Of a stretch of DNA of 64,000 nucleotides, positions 12,260 to 23,275 are shown in pieces; the first letter of the stretch is position 1, and each line of letters starts with the position of its first letter. The DNA comes from Ornithodoros turicata (lineage: Eukaryota; Arthropoda; Arachnida; Ixodida; Argasidae). The notes below the pieces were generated by a model, which made no database searches, was not told the origin of the DNA, and saw only the letters and a list, made by a program, of their open reading frames with translations. The stretch covers positions 8,779,187 through 8,843,186 of the forward strand of contig NC_088206.1 of NCBI RefSeq assembly GCF_037126465.1, written 5' to 3'. Both the position numbers and the translations under genes were made by a program.

Positions 12260-12830
12260 GAACTAAAGCGGGTATTTTTCGACCCGGCCGGCCCGGTCCG
12301 AGTCCGTCACGACCAGGCCCGTGCGCCGGAAAAATCACTCCAGGACACCGTCCAAGCACGCACAGACTCACACACAACAACCTTTAAAGATTATTGCGCA
12401 AGAAATGGATGTCCAATTGCTTACTCCGATTAAGGATGTCGTCCAAGCTTTTCAATATTCGCAGTGCCGAAAATGGTTCAAACGCTGGCGATGGACATTA
12501 ATTATTCCAAAAACAAGAAGCACACCGGCACCACAAAAAATAAAACCAGTTCAAAACAGTTAAAACATTGTTTCGCTGCGGACTGCTGCTGTGTCTTTTT
12601 TTTTTTTTTCATTCCTAGTTATTGATTCGGGTCACGAAATGTCATGTGTTTTTTTTAACTGTTTCTAAACCGTTTTATTTGTTGCGCTGCCGATGTGCCT
12701 CTTGTTTTCGGAAGAAAGAATATTCACAGTGCATAGAACAACTCAGGCCCGGAGCCGAAAGGGTATTGCGTGGCCCGAACCCGGGCCGGCGGGTTTCGGG
12801 CTGGCCCTGCCCACATCGATCTCTAGTCGT
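12260..12830. repeat. possible degraded hAT-like element (GC-rich ends)
   Basis: Two GC-rich segments (12280-12330 and 12745-12812) carry strings such as gacccggccggcccggtc and gaacccgggccggcgggtt. These resemble the ends of the hAT-like element at 25233-25611. Their spacing suggests the two ends of one old copy. I cannot confirm TIRs or a target duplication. Confidence 0.3.
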
Positions 12831-14710
12831 GCTGTGTTGTCAATTTTTGTTTTTGTGTGCTCTTTTATTCAGTACGCACCCACGGAATATTCCAGACCTA
12901 ATTTGAAATCAATCCATCAGTTTTTTATTACGTCAGTTTCAAGTTACTTTGTCGGCGATTGCCTGAAAACAGCGAAGCATCCGCTTGACAAAGGGCACAA
13001 TACCCGTAGCGTTCATCGTGCAGCAGTACATACGCTGCCAAAAGTTGGAAATGAGTCAAAGAAGTTCTTCTTCTGCCTTAGTATCCCTATATTTAGGTTG
13101 TTTTAATATCGGAAGAGCAGTAAGAAAAATGGTGAACCTCATAATCCCAGCACGTAATCTGTCGTCTGTGCACGTACGCGCATTTTAAAATTTATTCGTC
13201 GGTCCCGGTACAAAATAAACAGGAACACTTTCCAAGTGAGGGAGACTCATAGTGCGTAAGAAAACACAGCTCCTGTTGAATCTCTTGCAAGAAAAGTGAC
13301 GCTGAGATAGTAAAGAAACAGCACGGTGAACATGACTGAAAGAGACAGTCCTTTCAGGCGAGGATAAACTTCTCAAGAGGCGTAAAAGCGCATGATACAA
13401 CTTAAAATGAGCGTCAGCGTTTGTCCAGCCTGGAGGGAGGTTTATACGGGAGTTTCGAGAACCCCCCCAGGAGGCAGAGTATGGAATGTGCAACCCAGCT
13501 GACCGCTTTTGCCGGATATCTTGTGACGTAACACTCGTGACGTCATCCCAACTCTCCTTTCAAGGTCTCTCTCCTCACCCGACTCCTCTCCGTTTTTTTT
13601 TTCTTCTTCTTTTATTCGAGGACTAAAAAAAAGATATAAAAATGGGGGGGGGGGGGGAAGGGGATGAGCAAAAAGAAATCAGGGCGCGGCGTAGGATTTT
13701 TACTTTTTATTTTTACTTGTTGAGCTGGCATCGAAGACACGTGAGTTCCTCCTATCTTCAGGGGAGGATGACCGCAGGGCGATGACGTCCAGTACGATAT
13801 ATCTCGTTGCTGGCCTGGCAGCTGGGACGTTGTTAAAAGTCGCGTTTTGAAAAGTGCACGCAGTTGGCAGGGCATCGCGTCATATCTGTGAACATGCACG
13901 TGCGGTCCTTCTGCAGCTGTCGAACTTGGGTAAATGTGATTGGTGCTCCTGAAACCTTAGGACCTTCTTACTACTGAAAGTGGAAAGTTGGGTTGGGTTG
14001 GTTGTTCATGCTGAACGGAGAACGAGAACGCGAAAACTGAGTTCGTCCGGGGCTGTCTTCGGGTTCTGGCTTTCCGTTCAGTATGTTCTTGTTACGCGCA
14101 TTAGAGTTTCATTATGAGTGCCGCCTCCCGCCCTATTGACAAGCTGCGGCACTTCGAATATCCCTTGCATGGCCGACGAACGTTTCGATGTTTTACGGAC
14201 AATGTATTTGCTTCGTAATGAATGAATGAATGAGTGATATTATTGTGGCCAAGAATGGCCGCAAGAGCCTTGGTGTTGGCGCACTGTCACATTACAGGAA
14301 TGTAGTATATACAGCAACACACGCTAATGATATAAAGGAAATGGCAGGAAGGCGATAATCCAAGGCACTAGGTAGGAGGTTAAAAGAACATACATACACA
14401 TGGTAAACATATGGGGGCATAATATAACAAAATTACAATAGGGAAGAGGCTCCAAAAGTGCAGTATTTCGGGCAATATTTGAAAGAGTACAATGGAGAAG
14501 AGAAAACAAGGTAACTAGACAACAAAAATGAAGACAGCAGGAGTCAAATAAGATGATGCGGATGACTGAATTTAAGACAAGCAGGACGCAATGCTGCTTT
14601 TAAAGGCTGTATATGATTGAAAAAATATAACATGAGGACGAAAAAGAGTTCACCAAAATTTGACAACGTGCGGATGGCTTATAAGGTAGGTTTTACATAC
14701 ATATAGAATA
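12831..14710. other. unannotated stretch; G-run near 13645
   Basis: A G-run of about 14 bases at 13645-13658, a gaat repeat near 14217-14232 and a TGACGTCA at 13538 are visible. No gene. Confidence 0.45.
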
Positions 14711-15152
14711 TGCACACTCTAATAATAATAATAATAATAAATATATATATAAATCAGGGGCTTGCCCCGTTTGAGAGGTCCGTGGGATTCTGGGCGTAGG
14801 ATTTAGGATATTATTACTTGGATCGATTAATAATTACAATCACATCAATTTTATTTGCTGCACTGAACCGTGTAACGCCAAAAGATTACGTGAAATTTCA
14901 TAAGTGTCAGTCACATAACGATAAGTTTGGGAGCAATTGCTGTTTCTATAGCCCCCTAATTGCAATTACTCCCCATTTTAGTACGCTGTCCCTGAAATTT
15001 ACCCCAAGTACTGTAAATAGTCCCCAAACTTCGCATAGTCTTTTGTGCACTGAGTCTCCAAAAGGTACTATTGGTTGTGGCAGTGTATCTCGTGCCTAAA
15101 AGAACTAAAAAAACTACGCCTTCTTTTTATCTTATTATTATTAGAGTGTGCA
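14711..15152. mobile_element. AGAGTGT-family TIR element (442 bp)
   Basis: The inverted ends are tgcacactctaataataata and the complement ttattattagagtgtgca. Interior text such as gcaattactccccatttt and gtaaatagtccccaaact recurs in the element at 53490-54380. TGCA at both ends could be a 4-bp duplication or part of the TIR; being palindromic it cannot be decided. No ORF; superfamily not assigned. Confidence 0.65.
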
Positions 15153-16169
15153 CATGGTGATCGCAGTGAGAGAAACGTTCAGGAGCTCTTGAGCGGACGA
15201 TGGAAGGTTCTTTTGCAGACATTGCTGCAACAGTTGTGTTAGACGGATTTCCGTGGGAGTTACAAACCAATTCGACACCATAGTTACAGCAGCAGTATGC
15301 AAACTGCTCCTTGAAGATTAAACTTCAAGGATCTAAACGGGCACCAGGGCAGCTCAATGTGAAATCATGGATTACAACACCAGTCATAAAGCAGGACAGG
15401 ACAAAGACAAAATGGGAGAACGAGGCGAACGCCCGCCAGAGCTTCCGCCCTATTTTGTACTACCTCTTCAGTTCACGGCATGCTGGACATCGTCGTCGAA
15501 AACGGTGCATCTCCATCCATTTTTCACATGCCCATCCTTTGGAGCCTTTAATTAAGCCGCTACACTGCAGCGCCCCCTTTTTCCGCGTCAATCTCTAAAT
15601 GAACTGAAATTGCACGTTACTGCCCTCCGAACGTTTCTTTTCTTTTTTTCTCCTTCTTTTTTTTACCAACAACGGCGTCTGCGTTTTAGTTCTCTTGAAA
15701 CAGTTTGCTCCTTTCATTACTCCTGCATAGCTGCACACCGTGTGTGTAAGCAGATGATTTCAGAACTCGAAAGGACGTCTTAGTAAATGAGGTGTTGCAA
15801 TGGGGAATGGCCCGCGCTTTCGTAGAACGGGTTTCTGCTATGGAATGTGCGGCGTCTTCTGCTTCTTCTTCTGACTAAAGCCACCACCGGACAGGAAGTG
15901 ATTCGACCTCCGCGTATGGGACGTCGCCTTGTCGACACGTATGCGGCGCACACATGTACCATGAATGGATTTTTTTTATTTTCGGAGCAGAGTGATTTCG
16001 TATGCCGAGGTTCTTCGAAACGGAATCTGCACTTCTGCGATTTGCGTGACGTCACTTCCGTTGGATGAATGGCAACGAGGATGATTATAGTGTACGGCCG
16101 TCGCGTTGAAGCGTTGTATGGGCGACCAGGTTGGCTTTTGCAAGCTTTTAGTTGGCTTAAACTGGTCCC
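15153..16169. other. unannotated stretch
   Basis: T-rich tracts lie near 15637-15664 and a TGACGTCA at 16047. No gene or repeat is recognised. Confidence 0.45.
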
Positions 16170-16312
16170 CAATAATAAAGTTGTTGTTGATGACTTTTTG
16201 TTGATTCCGTGTTAGCGCCCGCGAAACAACTGTGGCTATGAGCGGGTACAGACGTGGACAGATGGAGAGAGGACAGCAGGAAGGAGTTGGGGACAATGGG
16301 GTGTTGTTGTTG
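16170..16312 (-). mobile_element. SINE-B copy, 3' part
   Basis: On the minus strand this reads ttcctgctgtcctctctcc, then catctgtccacgtctgtac, then cgctcatagccacagttg and gcgctaacac. It ends in an A/C-rich tail containing caacaacaactttatt. These strings are shared with copies at 57775, 58645 and 19755. The tRNA head is missing, so it is 5'-truncated. Confidence 0.7.
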
Positions 16313-17601
16313 TTTAGCATTGATGTGACGTTTAATTTCTGTAGTCTTGTATAATTTCCATGTTAATTTTTAGTATCTTTTTGCTTTTTTTATAATGTCA
16401 TTTTGTGCGCAGAGCACACCGCTCTCAGTCTACGATTTTTGTCTAATCTAATCTGTTCGTCTAATCTGAGATTTTTGTTCGTCGCTCCTACTATTGTTGT
16501 TGCCTTGGTATCGAACAACAACAACTTTATTTTGATGTAAAATGTTGAATCAGTTCAGTGTCCGATGTGTTCAATATGATACAGAAACCAGGCGATTTAT
16601 TATAGCACGGTACAAACTACTTTGGTGCAAGCGTCTAGGGCGAAAATTGTTAGAACAGGTACGCTGCGCCGAGACCTTACCTTACCTTAGTTTACCTTAT
16701 ACCTTACCTTACCTTAGTACTACATTACTGCTCCTATACATAAGTGCGCAGTATTAGGGGGGCGTAATGTAAGTGAACCTCATCCTTTGAGAAAAGGGAA
16801 CGCTTTCTTTGAATGCGTAAGACACCAAACAAACCGAAACTAATTTTGTAACCCTGTTACATTTTCTAACGTTCACATGCTGTTCAACACATCCGACCCA
16901 AATGTCTCAAAATACTTCCTGCTCAAATACGTGGGGTTTCTATTTCGCACAATGCTCGACATTGTGTCCCAATCTCTTTAAAGGAGATTGTCGCCGAAGG
17001 CCTGTTTTTTGTTTTTGTTTGTTTCAAGCACGACAGATTATCTGTTACGTTGTGTTTCCTGGGGCCCTGAAGAGCCTGACTCTAGATACTACTATATCTG
17101 AATATAGGTCACGACAGGTGCTGCTACGGTAACAGATAAGACGCCTCGTTAAAGGGCGACTTTCAAACGACATTGCACGTTCGCAGAATACCAACTGAGG
17201 ATTCATTGCTGTTCACTCCGTATACAAGGCTATTGATGTTTAGGTTGTGGTAATCAGTATGCACCCAGGTTACACCCTTCTCGTTGCTGTGTCAAGCTTT
17301 CATTCATGGGGCGGCTGTATATGAGTCGCATCAGATTCCTCGTCCACTGGGTCCGCTCTTGTGAACTGGTCCATCCACACCACAATCTCCAAGATCCCCC
17401 TGAAACTGAAGCACAATCCATCTCTCTGCTTTCCACTGTTCGCTCACTGTTGCAGCCAGACCGGCTGCAACCATATCTAGGACCTAGGATTTTTCATGGG
17501 GGTCCTGCCTTGGGACAGCATCGTACTCGCTACCTAAGGGCATTGGGGGGAGGGGTCAGAGCGGCCTGACGTCCCCCATATCCGCCTCTGATGGAGTAAA
17601 A
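16313..17601. other. unannotated stretch; (CCTTA)n near 16676-16721
   Basis: A short imperfect pentamer array (ccttaccttacc..) is present. A second caacaacaactttatt motif at about 16506 may be an orphan SINE-B tail. A segment of about 300 bp at 17280-17570 is open on the plus strand but resembles no protein I know. Confidence 0.4.
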
Positions 17602-17786
17602 CTCACTAATAGAGAGTTTTAGTGCGTCGTACGCTATCGCCTTTCCGTACGTAAGGGATAGAGTATAGTGGTTCTGCACAGGGCTCGACGGTCTCTACGT
17701 TTTGCGCATGCGCAGAACCATCAATGCTACCCATTACGTACGCAAAGGCGATAGCGTACGATGCACTGAGACTCTCTATTAGTGAG
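17602..17786. mobile_element. palindromic MITE with NRF1-like site (copy 1)
   Basis: Inverted ends of about 60 bp pair ctcactaatagagag..tcgtacgctatcgcc with its complement, with few mismatches. The interior contains ttgcgcatgcgcagaacc, a perfect NRF1-type palindrome TGCGCATGCGCA. It abuts a second copy. No ORF and no clear TSD. Confidence 0.75.
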
Positions 17787-17948
17787 GTTGGTGTATCGTA
17801 CGCTATCGCCTATGGGTACGTAAGGAATAGCGTGATGTTTCTGCGCACTGCGCGAAGCTCTTGTTATGTTTTGCGCGTGCGCAGAACAACCAACGCTATC
17901 CTCTACGTACGCAAAGGCGATAGCGTACGATATACTAAAACTCTCTAT
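17785..17948. mobile_element. palindromic MITE with NRF1-like site (copy 2)
   Basis: This element has the same build and orientation as its left neighbour: tatcgtacgctatcgcc at the left, ggcgatagcgtacgata at the right. The interior carries tgcgcgtgcgcagaac, an NRF1-like match with one change. The two copies share the junction sequence attagtgag, so they may have arisen by tandem duplication or adjacent insertion. Confidence 0.75.
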
Positions 17949-18499
17949 TTCCTTCCATGCACGAAGCGATTGCGTACGGAGTACGACAACCGCGTATTCT
18001 TTGCATATAGCGTTTGTCGTTTCCAACTGCGCTCTGTACGATGGGAACTCCATTCAAAGCAGTAATCTGCGAAGCGTTCTGCCTGTCTCACGTCTGCAAT
18101 CAATCGTACACGTGGCTGATAACGTGTTGAAACAAGGTTGCAGTGCTCCTGCGACACAAGAACTACTGCGCGTCGGATAAGAGACTGATACGACGAGGAC
18201 GAGATGCTTTGCGTTAGTGGTGACACGGAATTCCCAAACGCTATCTCGATCACTTTCCCTGCTTTATTGTGGGAGGCACTCGACTCCAGCTCGAGACTGC
18301 CTTCCACTCCAGAAGAGCCATCGCCTTTCAAGGGTGTTCAACTATCGCTGCATGGCTTGCGCCGAGCTTTTACTATAGCCTTCACTGTTGCTATAGAGGA
18401 CTCTCTTAACACTCTGAATGCACCGTCAGAAGAAGGAACAGAGCGCCAGTCAGTTGTCCAATTAAGAGTGGAGCTTGTAGAATAATTGCAGTTGATGAA
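17949..18499. other. unannotated stretch with long open frames on both strands
   Basis: Frames of roughly 90-130 codons are open on both strands here. Neither translation resembles a protein I recognise, and lengths are within chance expectation. Confidence 0.35.
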
Positions 18500-18575
18500 A
18501 ATGTACCAGCAGTGAGGTTCGAACCCGCGTCCTCCGATTTCCGGTCCGAGGTGCTACAAGCTGCACGATGTCCTT
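18500..18575 (-). repeat. tRNA-like SINE fragment
   Basis: On the minus strand: cagcttgtagcacctcggac, cggaaatcggaggacgcg, gggttcgaacctcactgctgg. This aligns base for base in layout with the SINE-C tRNA-like head (gagccctggaccggtaatcc.., gggttcgagtcctacagctgg), so it is a diverged relative. The B box is intact and the A box degenerate. Confidence 0.6.
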
Positions 18576-19754
18576 CTGTATCCGTTTATTGCGCTTAAAG
18601 GAGCAATATATCAGGACTGCAATTGCAGGGCGAGTCCGTGAACTGTGGCTACGCAATAGTCCCATATCCTACTTGTTCTATACTTGCAAAACAAATTGAC
18701 ACTGTCTGGCAAACCTGGAAAAACTGTGTACTTTTCGGAAAGCCTGCAACTTGTAGACTTCAGATACGTAATAGTTGGGGGGAGGGGGGGGGGCAAGGCG
18801 TGCGCCCCAATCACCGCTTTTCCTGGAGATGGACTCTTCGGACGGTGCGGGTGTTCTGAGGTCCATATTATGACGACATCTGAGAAAGATCTCGGCATAT
18901 GAATACAAAATGTACAATTTTCACAAGTCACCTTGACGCCCCCGTGCGAGGAGACCCCCCCCCCCCCCTTGCCCCCTTCTCGGTACGCCCATGTTCTGCT
19001 ATACATTAAGTATTTTTTAAATAATTTTTAAATGGAATTTCAAAGATTGAGAGAAAGGCCAGCAGGTGGCGCACATGGCACGCACCTTTCCCAAATTGAT
19101 ACAACCGTTACAGCAGTTTACACAGAACTTCTTAAAAGTTGTTGTTGTTGTTCTTCAAAACAGGTGTAATAGTAATTAGTTAGTAACCTGTCTCGAATGT
19201 GTTACGTTACAGACGCGTTACAGATATCACGGGATGTTGATGTACTACATCAATGTCACGTGATAACCGTCGGCCGATCCGGGGCCGACTCCGACTTTGT
19301 CGTTCGGAGAACGTAGAAGGTCGCCACCTTTTAGCTATAAGTGTTGAAAATTAATTAGTGCGAACAGTAAGTATGAAGATATCAGAGGTGACGACTTGTG
19401 TGTGTCATCACACTGCCAAGTTCTACATAATGGTATCTTAAGACACAGTGCAGTACGAAACAATTACAAATATTAAGTATGGTCGTTATTTGGTGGAACT
19501 TCCTTGTATCTTTCATTGCCTTAGGTACGCTCTGCATTATGGGAATTTTATGACGAAGCTGCTTACGACGTGCTTATGCTAAAATGATGAAGAACGCTTG
19601 ATGCTTCGACAAAGCGAACCATGGCAATATGACAACGGACACGTAATTGTGTCCTATACGTTGTTCTCTACCAACGCCATGGACGGTTGGATACTTAAGC
19701 TTCGCTAGTTACCTCTAACGAAAGGTAGTTACCACTAGCTAGTTACCATTGAAA
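18576..19754. other. unannotated stretch with G/C-runs and possible hAT-like end
   Basis: G-rich 18776-18796 and C-rich 18955-18975 tracts are present. On the minus strand 18960-18998 reads catgggcgtaccgagaaggg, resembling the left end at 37405; I cannot find its partner end. (GTT)n lies near 19138. Confidence 0.35.
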
Positions 19755-19912
19755 ACTCACGCTCGAGACTGTGAGGTGTTGCGGGTTCGAATCCTTCCAC
19801 CACCCCCCACCCCCTGTCTTCCACTCTTTCCCTCTGTCCCCTCTCCATCTGCTCGCGACTGTACGCTGCTCATATCCACAGTCGCATCGCGGTGCAACAC
19901 GCAATACAAAAA
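19755..19912 (+). mobile_element. SINE-B copy with tRNA-like B box
   Basis: The B box gcgggttcgaatccttccac is followed by tctttccctctgtcccctct, ccatctgctcgcgactgtac, gctcatatccacagtcgc and ggtgcaacacg. The order matches the minus-strand copy at 58645-58925, except that the middle segment (gtttt..cctgg..gtcggcacag) is absent. Confidence 0.65.
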
Positions 19913-20192
19913 AACATCATTTGCTTTTTGAATTCTTCTGAAATAAATTTTTTTTCGACTTCATATATTTCGAGATTGTGTGACATGCAGGTGTCGGAAG
20001 AAATGGAATAGTACGAGATTCTGTTTTAATGAAATGTTTTCAGTTCATTATTAATGATTAGTGATGACCGTAATCTGTATCATTTCTTTTATCAAGGACG
20101 ACTATCGGCGCAACTCAACCTTTTTAGATTCTTATCGAAATTTATAATATTAGTGTCCCGCTTATACCGTTTCTTATGAAAGTATAATTATC
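19913..20192. other. unannotated stretch
   Basis: AT-rich, no feature recognised. Confidence 0.45.
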
Positions 20193-20445
20193 GATGAAAG
20201 GTGAAAGTCACTGAAAAGGTTAGCCAGCTGTAGGCCGGTCCAGGGCTCTACCAATTAGCTAAGCTAACACGCCTTCTCAGCGACTTCCAAGGTGCGTCAT
20301 CTGAAGGGACAAACCAGCCACTCTCTCTCACTTCATTCTTTCATCGTTAATTTCTTAGACAAACTGAGGCTTTGTATGTATTTGTCCCTTCTATGTTGTT
20401 CCAGCCTCAGAACATCAGTTCTTTCATGTTATAATTATCAGCTCT
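20193..20445 (-). repeat. SINE-C tRNA-like fold-back, damaged, with 3' companion sequence
   Basis: The left arm gatgaaaggtgaaagtcact, then aaaaggttagccagctg, is intact but the T-arm is deleted, joining ctgtagg directly to ccggtccaggg. The anticodon/D-arm part (minus strand gctctaccaattagctaagc complement) follows. A short right arm cattctttcatcg closes it at 20345. It is followed by gttaatttcttagac..actgaggctttgta, a segment that also flanks the copies at 25866 (inverted) and 27500. Confidence 0.6.
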
Positions 20446-22340
20446 GTGTTTATAGACATCCTGAAATCCGAGGGCTTGTAATTATACTTGTGATTTTTTT
20501 TTAAAACTGATTACTTTCGTTGCTAGGTTTACTTTTCAACTCGTTAGGCGTGCTCGAACCATTGTTTCCGTGAAAAGCATAGACAGTGCCGTGCGGGCTT
20601 GCTAGGCGACGTGAAGAATGTTATCGGACCATTCTATTGATAATATGCGTGTGAGAGATGAAGCTCTCAGCACTTTACCTTCGCACCCTAGTGATCGGCA
20701 GCCGTCCAAGAGTGGCGAAGTCTCGAGAACTTTGCATTGTAAATGTCGCTTTTCCGGGAGATCCCAGTGTGTCGAGATAGTTTTGGAATGGGAGACATAC
20801 TCTTGATTGCGGATGCAATTCCCGCAATGATTTATCGGTCGACCGTGAGGGTCTCGTTATCAAGGTATGCGAGTTTATCGCTTATTTCGTGTTCATCTCT
20901 ACGTTAGCCTTTGAGGACAGACTGCAGCTACAATTAACCTCGGTGGAGATTGTAGGTCGCCACGGGCAGGCGAACTAGGTCAAGCCCCGAAAAGGCCCCG
21001 CGGGCAGTTGGGAAAATATGGGTCAGTTTTAGCCTCGTTTCCCCTAACTCTGTCGTCATTATATAACCTCATCTTTCCCCAAACTGGGACAGATAGTACT
21101 GAGAAAGGAGAGCATTTCCTTTAAATGATGTAGGGATGTAATGTGGTTGGTCGATGACGTGCCATATCTTATCATTGTCAGAGTTGACTTCCAATCCGCC
21201 TTTCATCACAGAGTGGTGCTACAATTCAGAATTCTGCCTTTCCATTGTGCACCACACAAGGGAAGTGAATGACTGAGGTCTCCATTGTTAAGGGGTCGTT
21301 CTAGGGGGTATTAAAAACGATAAATTAAAGTGTTCAGTTGGAAATTCACTCCTTGCAACGTGTCGCATGATATAAAAGGTTCTGTACATTTTTTTTATAT
21401 ATTTTGGTAGCGGTGAAAATCGGGCGTTATATTTCGTTTTGACAGTAACTGTGTCAAAGGATTAGACATATCTTTAGAATCTACCCGCAAGAATCAGAAG
21501 GCGCTGCTGCCTAGCTTTTCTTATTCAAGGGTGCATGCAGTGCTCTCTCTGTTGAGTGACTCAAGCAAAGAGTGGAGTGACAAGGGACGTCCACGCACCG
21601 AGACGTCCATGCGCAGCAATATCCGTGCACCGAAAAGTCAACACCAAATTTCCTGTATCCCCATGGGATTCTAGCACGATCCATCTTTGGACTCAACCTC
21701 TTTTTGTTCGTTTTCTGCCGCTTTAATCTGTCGTGTAATCATTCTGTGCAAGCGGTAGTAGCTGTACTACTGGCTGTTCTGTTCAGCGATGCGCGTAAAT
21801 ACTTGTCGCGGAGCGCATCCGGCGAACCGCGAGAACCACAACTGATCACTATGTTAATTGGTTATTGGTAGCAGCGACACGACGCTTATGAATCCTTCCC
21901 ACGCGTTCTTGTCGTGAGTCGGAGGTGACTAACAGATAGTGTCGCTTTTCTTTTCTTTTTATTTATTACATTACCTCGTCGCAGAAGGTGTAAATAATTA
22001 CGAGAACGTGTCGTGTCGTCCCTCCTCTGTCCCTTTCTCGGGTTCCAATTTTTTCACCATGTACCAGCTGGCCTGCACCCTTGCCCTTTTGCCAGTAAAT
22101 AATTACGTTTTTGAATAGCTAACCAAATACAATTATGTAACGAAACGTAACTAAACTAAGGCACATTGAAGCGCTTGTGATAATAAAATTGTAAGCCACG
22201 CAGTATCTAGTGATTCGAACTGCCTTGCGTGTTATCTTGGTCTTTCGGGCGGCCACATAAAGCACGATCAACTCTCCCATTTCAACGCAGGTGCAACAAA
22301 AATGATGGTGCCGTGATGTTACGCGTGAGATTTGGGTGTA
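20446..22340. other. unannotated stretch
   Basis: No gene or clear repeat is seen across about 1.9 kb. T-rich tracts occur near 20492 and 21395. Confidence 0.45.
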
Positions 22341-22478
22341 GGAAAAATCGTCCCCGGTGTAATCGTCCCCAGAAAAAATGTCCCCCGGAAAGAATTTCGG
22401 ATTTCTCCGGGGTAGTTTCTTCCGGGGGACGTCTTTTTTCTTTTTTTCGTGGTCGTTTTCTCCGGTGACGATTTTTCC
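22341..22478. repeat. fold-back element of short CGTCCCC-type units
   Basis: The left side repeats aatcgtccccgg, aatcgtcccc and aatgtcccccgg. The right side carries the inverted forms cggggtag, ccgggggacg and ccggtgacgattttt. The outermost ends ggaaaaatcgtc and gacgatttttcc are inverted repeats. The layout (direct short units, then their inversion) is like the 17-mer fold-backs at 52930 and 53869, with different sequence. Confidence 0.6.
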
Positions 22479-22556
22479 GGATCCCGCAAGATTTGTCTGC
22501 CTATAGTGCACCTGCAACAGCTATAGTCTATCAGAAGGTGTTCATGCATGATAGCG

Positions 22557-22690
22557 GTTCCAAAGACTTCATGATAGGCCAATCGCCTTGTTCGTTTGAA
22601 GTGGTTGACATGCGTTGCTCATCTCTGATGCGACAGCCTTTTCTTTTTTCATCGTATCGTCTTCGTATAATCTGCTAAAGTTCTAAAATC
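22557..22690 (+). repeat. dispersed repeat X, copy 1
   Basis: gccaatcgccttgttcgttt, gaagtggttgacat and tcgtatcgtcttcgtat recur with changes at 23020-23275 and 24318-24440, same orientation. Function unknown. Confidence 0.5.
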
Positions 22691-22726
22691 ACCATAATGT
22701 CGAGTTTTAGTTGATTAGGGAACGTA

Positions 22727-23007
22727 TTCGCGACAACGGGCCCTCCTTGGTAGCTGAGTCGGTAATGGGTTGGCTTGCTGTGAGCTCAAGATCGCGGGTT
22801 CAAACCCGGCCGAGGGCGGTTGCAATGTAAGGGAGGTAAACATATTGCTTCCAGCACCGTGCATCTGAGATTTCCGGCGCACGTAAAAAAAACTCAAAGT
22901 AGTCAAAATTATTTGCAGTCCTACCTTGGGGCACGCAACATGTCGCCTTACCATAGGCAGGCAAACCTTTCGTGTAGCATCACGGCACCATTATGTTCAC
23001 GACAACG
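22727..23007 (+). mobile_element. Ruka-like SINE, diverged, with imperfect 12-bp TSD
   Basis: A tRNA-like head (ggtagctgagtcggtaatgg; gggttcaaacccggccgagg) is followed by a body with atttccggcgcacgtaaa and caaaattatttgcagtcc. These match positions in the full copy at 10733. Near-identical 12-mers ttcgcgacaacg (22727) and ttcacgacaacg (22996) flank it. The middle of the body is shortened. Confidence 0.7.
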
Positions 23008-23019
23008 TCCCGAAAATAT

Positions 23020-23275
23020 AATAAGCCAATCGCCCTGTCCGTTTGAAGCGAGTGTCATCAAATCGCATTCCCAGGCAGCACAATGTACTGAAAGTCGAGT
23101 GCAATGGGGGTGTCTTATCAATGTTCATTAGCCTCACTGGTCTGTTCAAGGCCTTCCACCCCCATTGCACTCAACTTTCAGTACATTGTGCTGCCTGGGT
23201 TGTTGAGCTTGGGTTTGATAACTTCCTGTATATCGTATCGTTTTCGTAGAGTTCTTCCGGTGTACTGAAACTCTC
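23020..23275 (+). repeat. dispersed repeat X, copy 2, interrupted by a MITE
   Basis: aagccaatcgccctgtccgt, ttgaagcgagtgtcat and, after the insertion at 23070-23199, tatcgtatcgttttcgtaga. The order matches copy 1, so the MITE landed inside an existing repeat. Confidence 0.5.
23070..23199. mobile_element. CCCARGCAGC MITE (copy 1, 130 bp)
   Basis: The terminal inverted repeat is about 43 bp with one mismatch, starting cccaggcagcacaatgtact. The flanks tt/tt suggest a 2-bp target duplication. The interior gtgtcttatcaatgttcatt matches, inverted, the copy at 30501-30653. No ORF; superfamily not assigned. Confidence 0.8.

Noticed and set aside
16676..16721. (CCTTA)n as arthropod telomere repeat
   Set aside because: The arthropod telomere is TTAGG/CCTAA; this array is CCTTA/TAAGG, short and imperfect.
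17280..17570. Coding exon on the plus strand
   Set aside because: Unfamiliar translation, no clear splice sites and length within chance.
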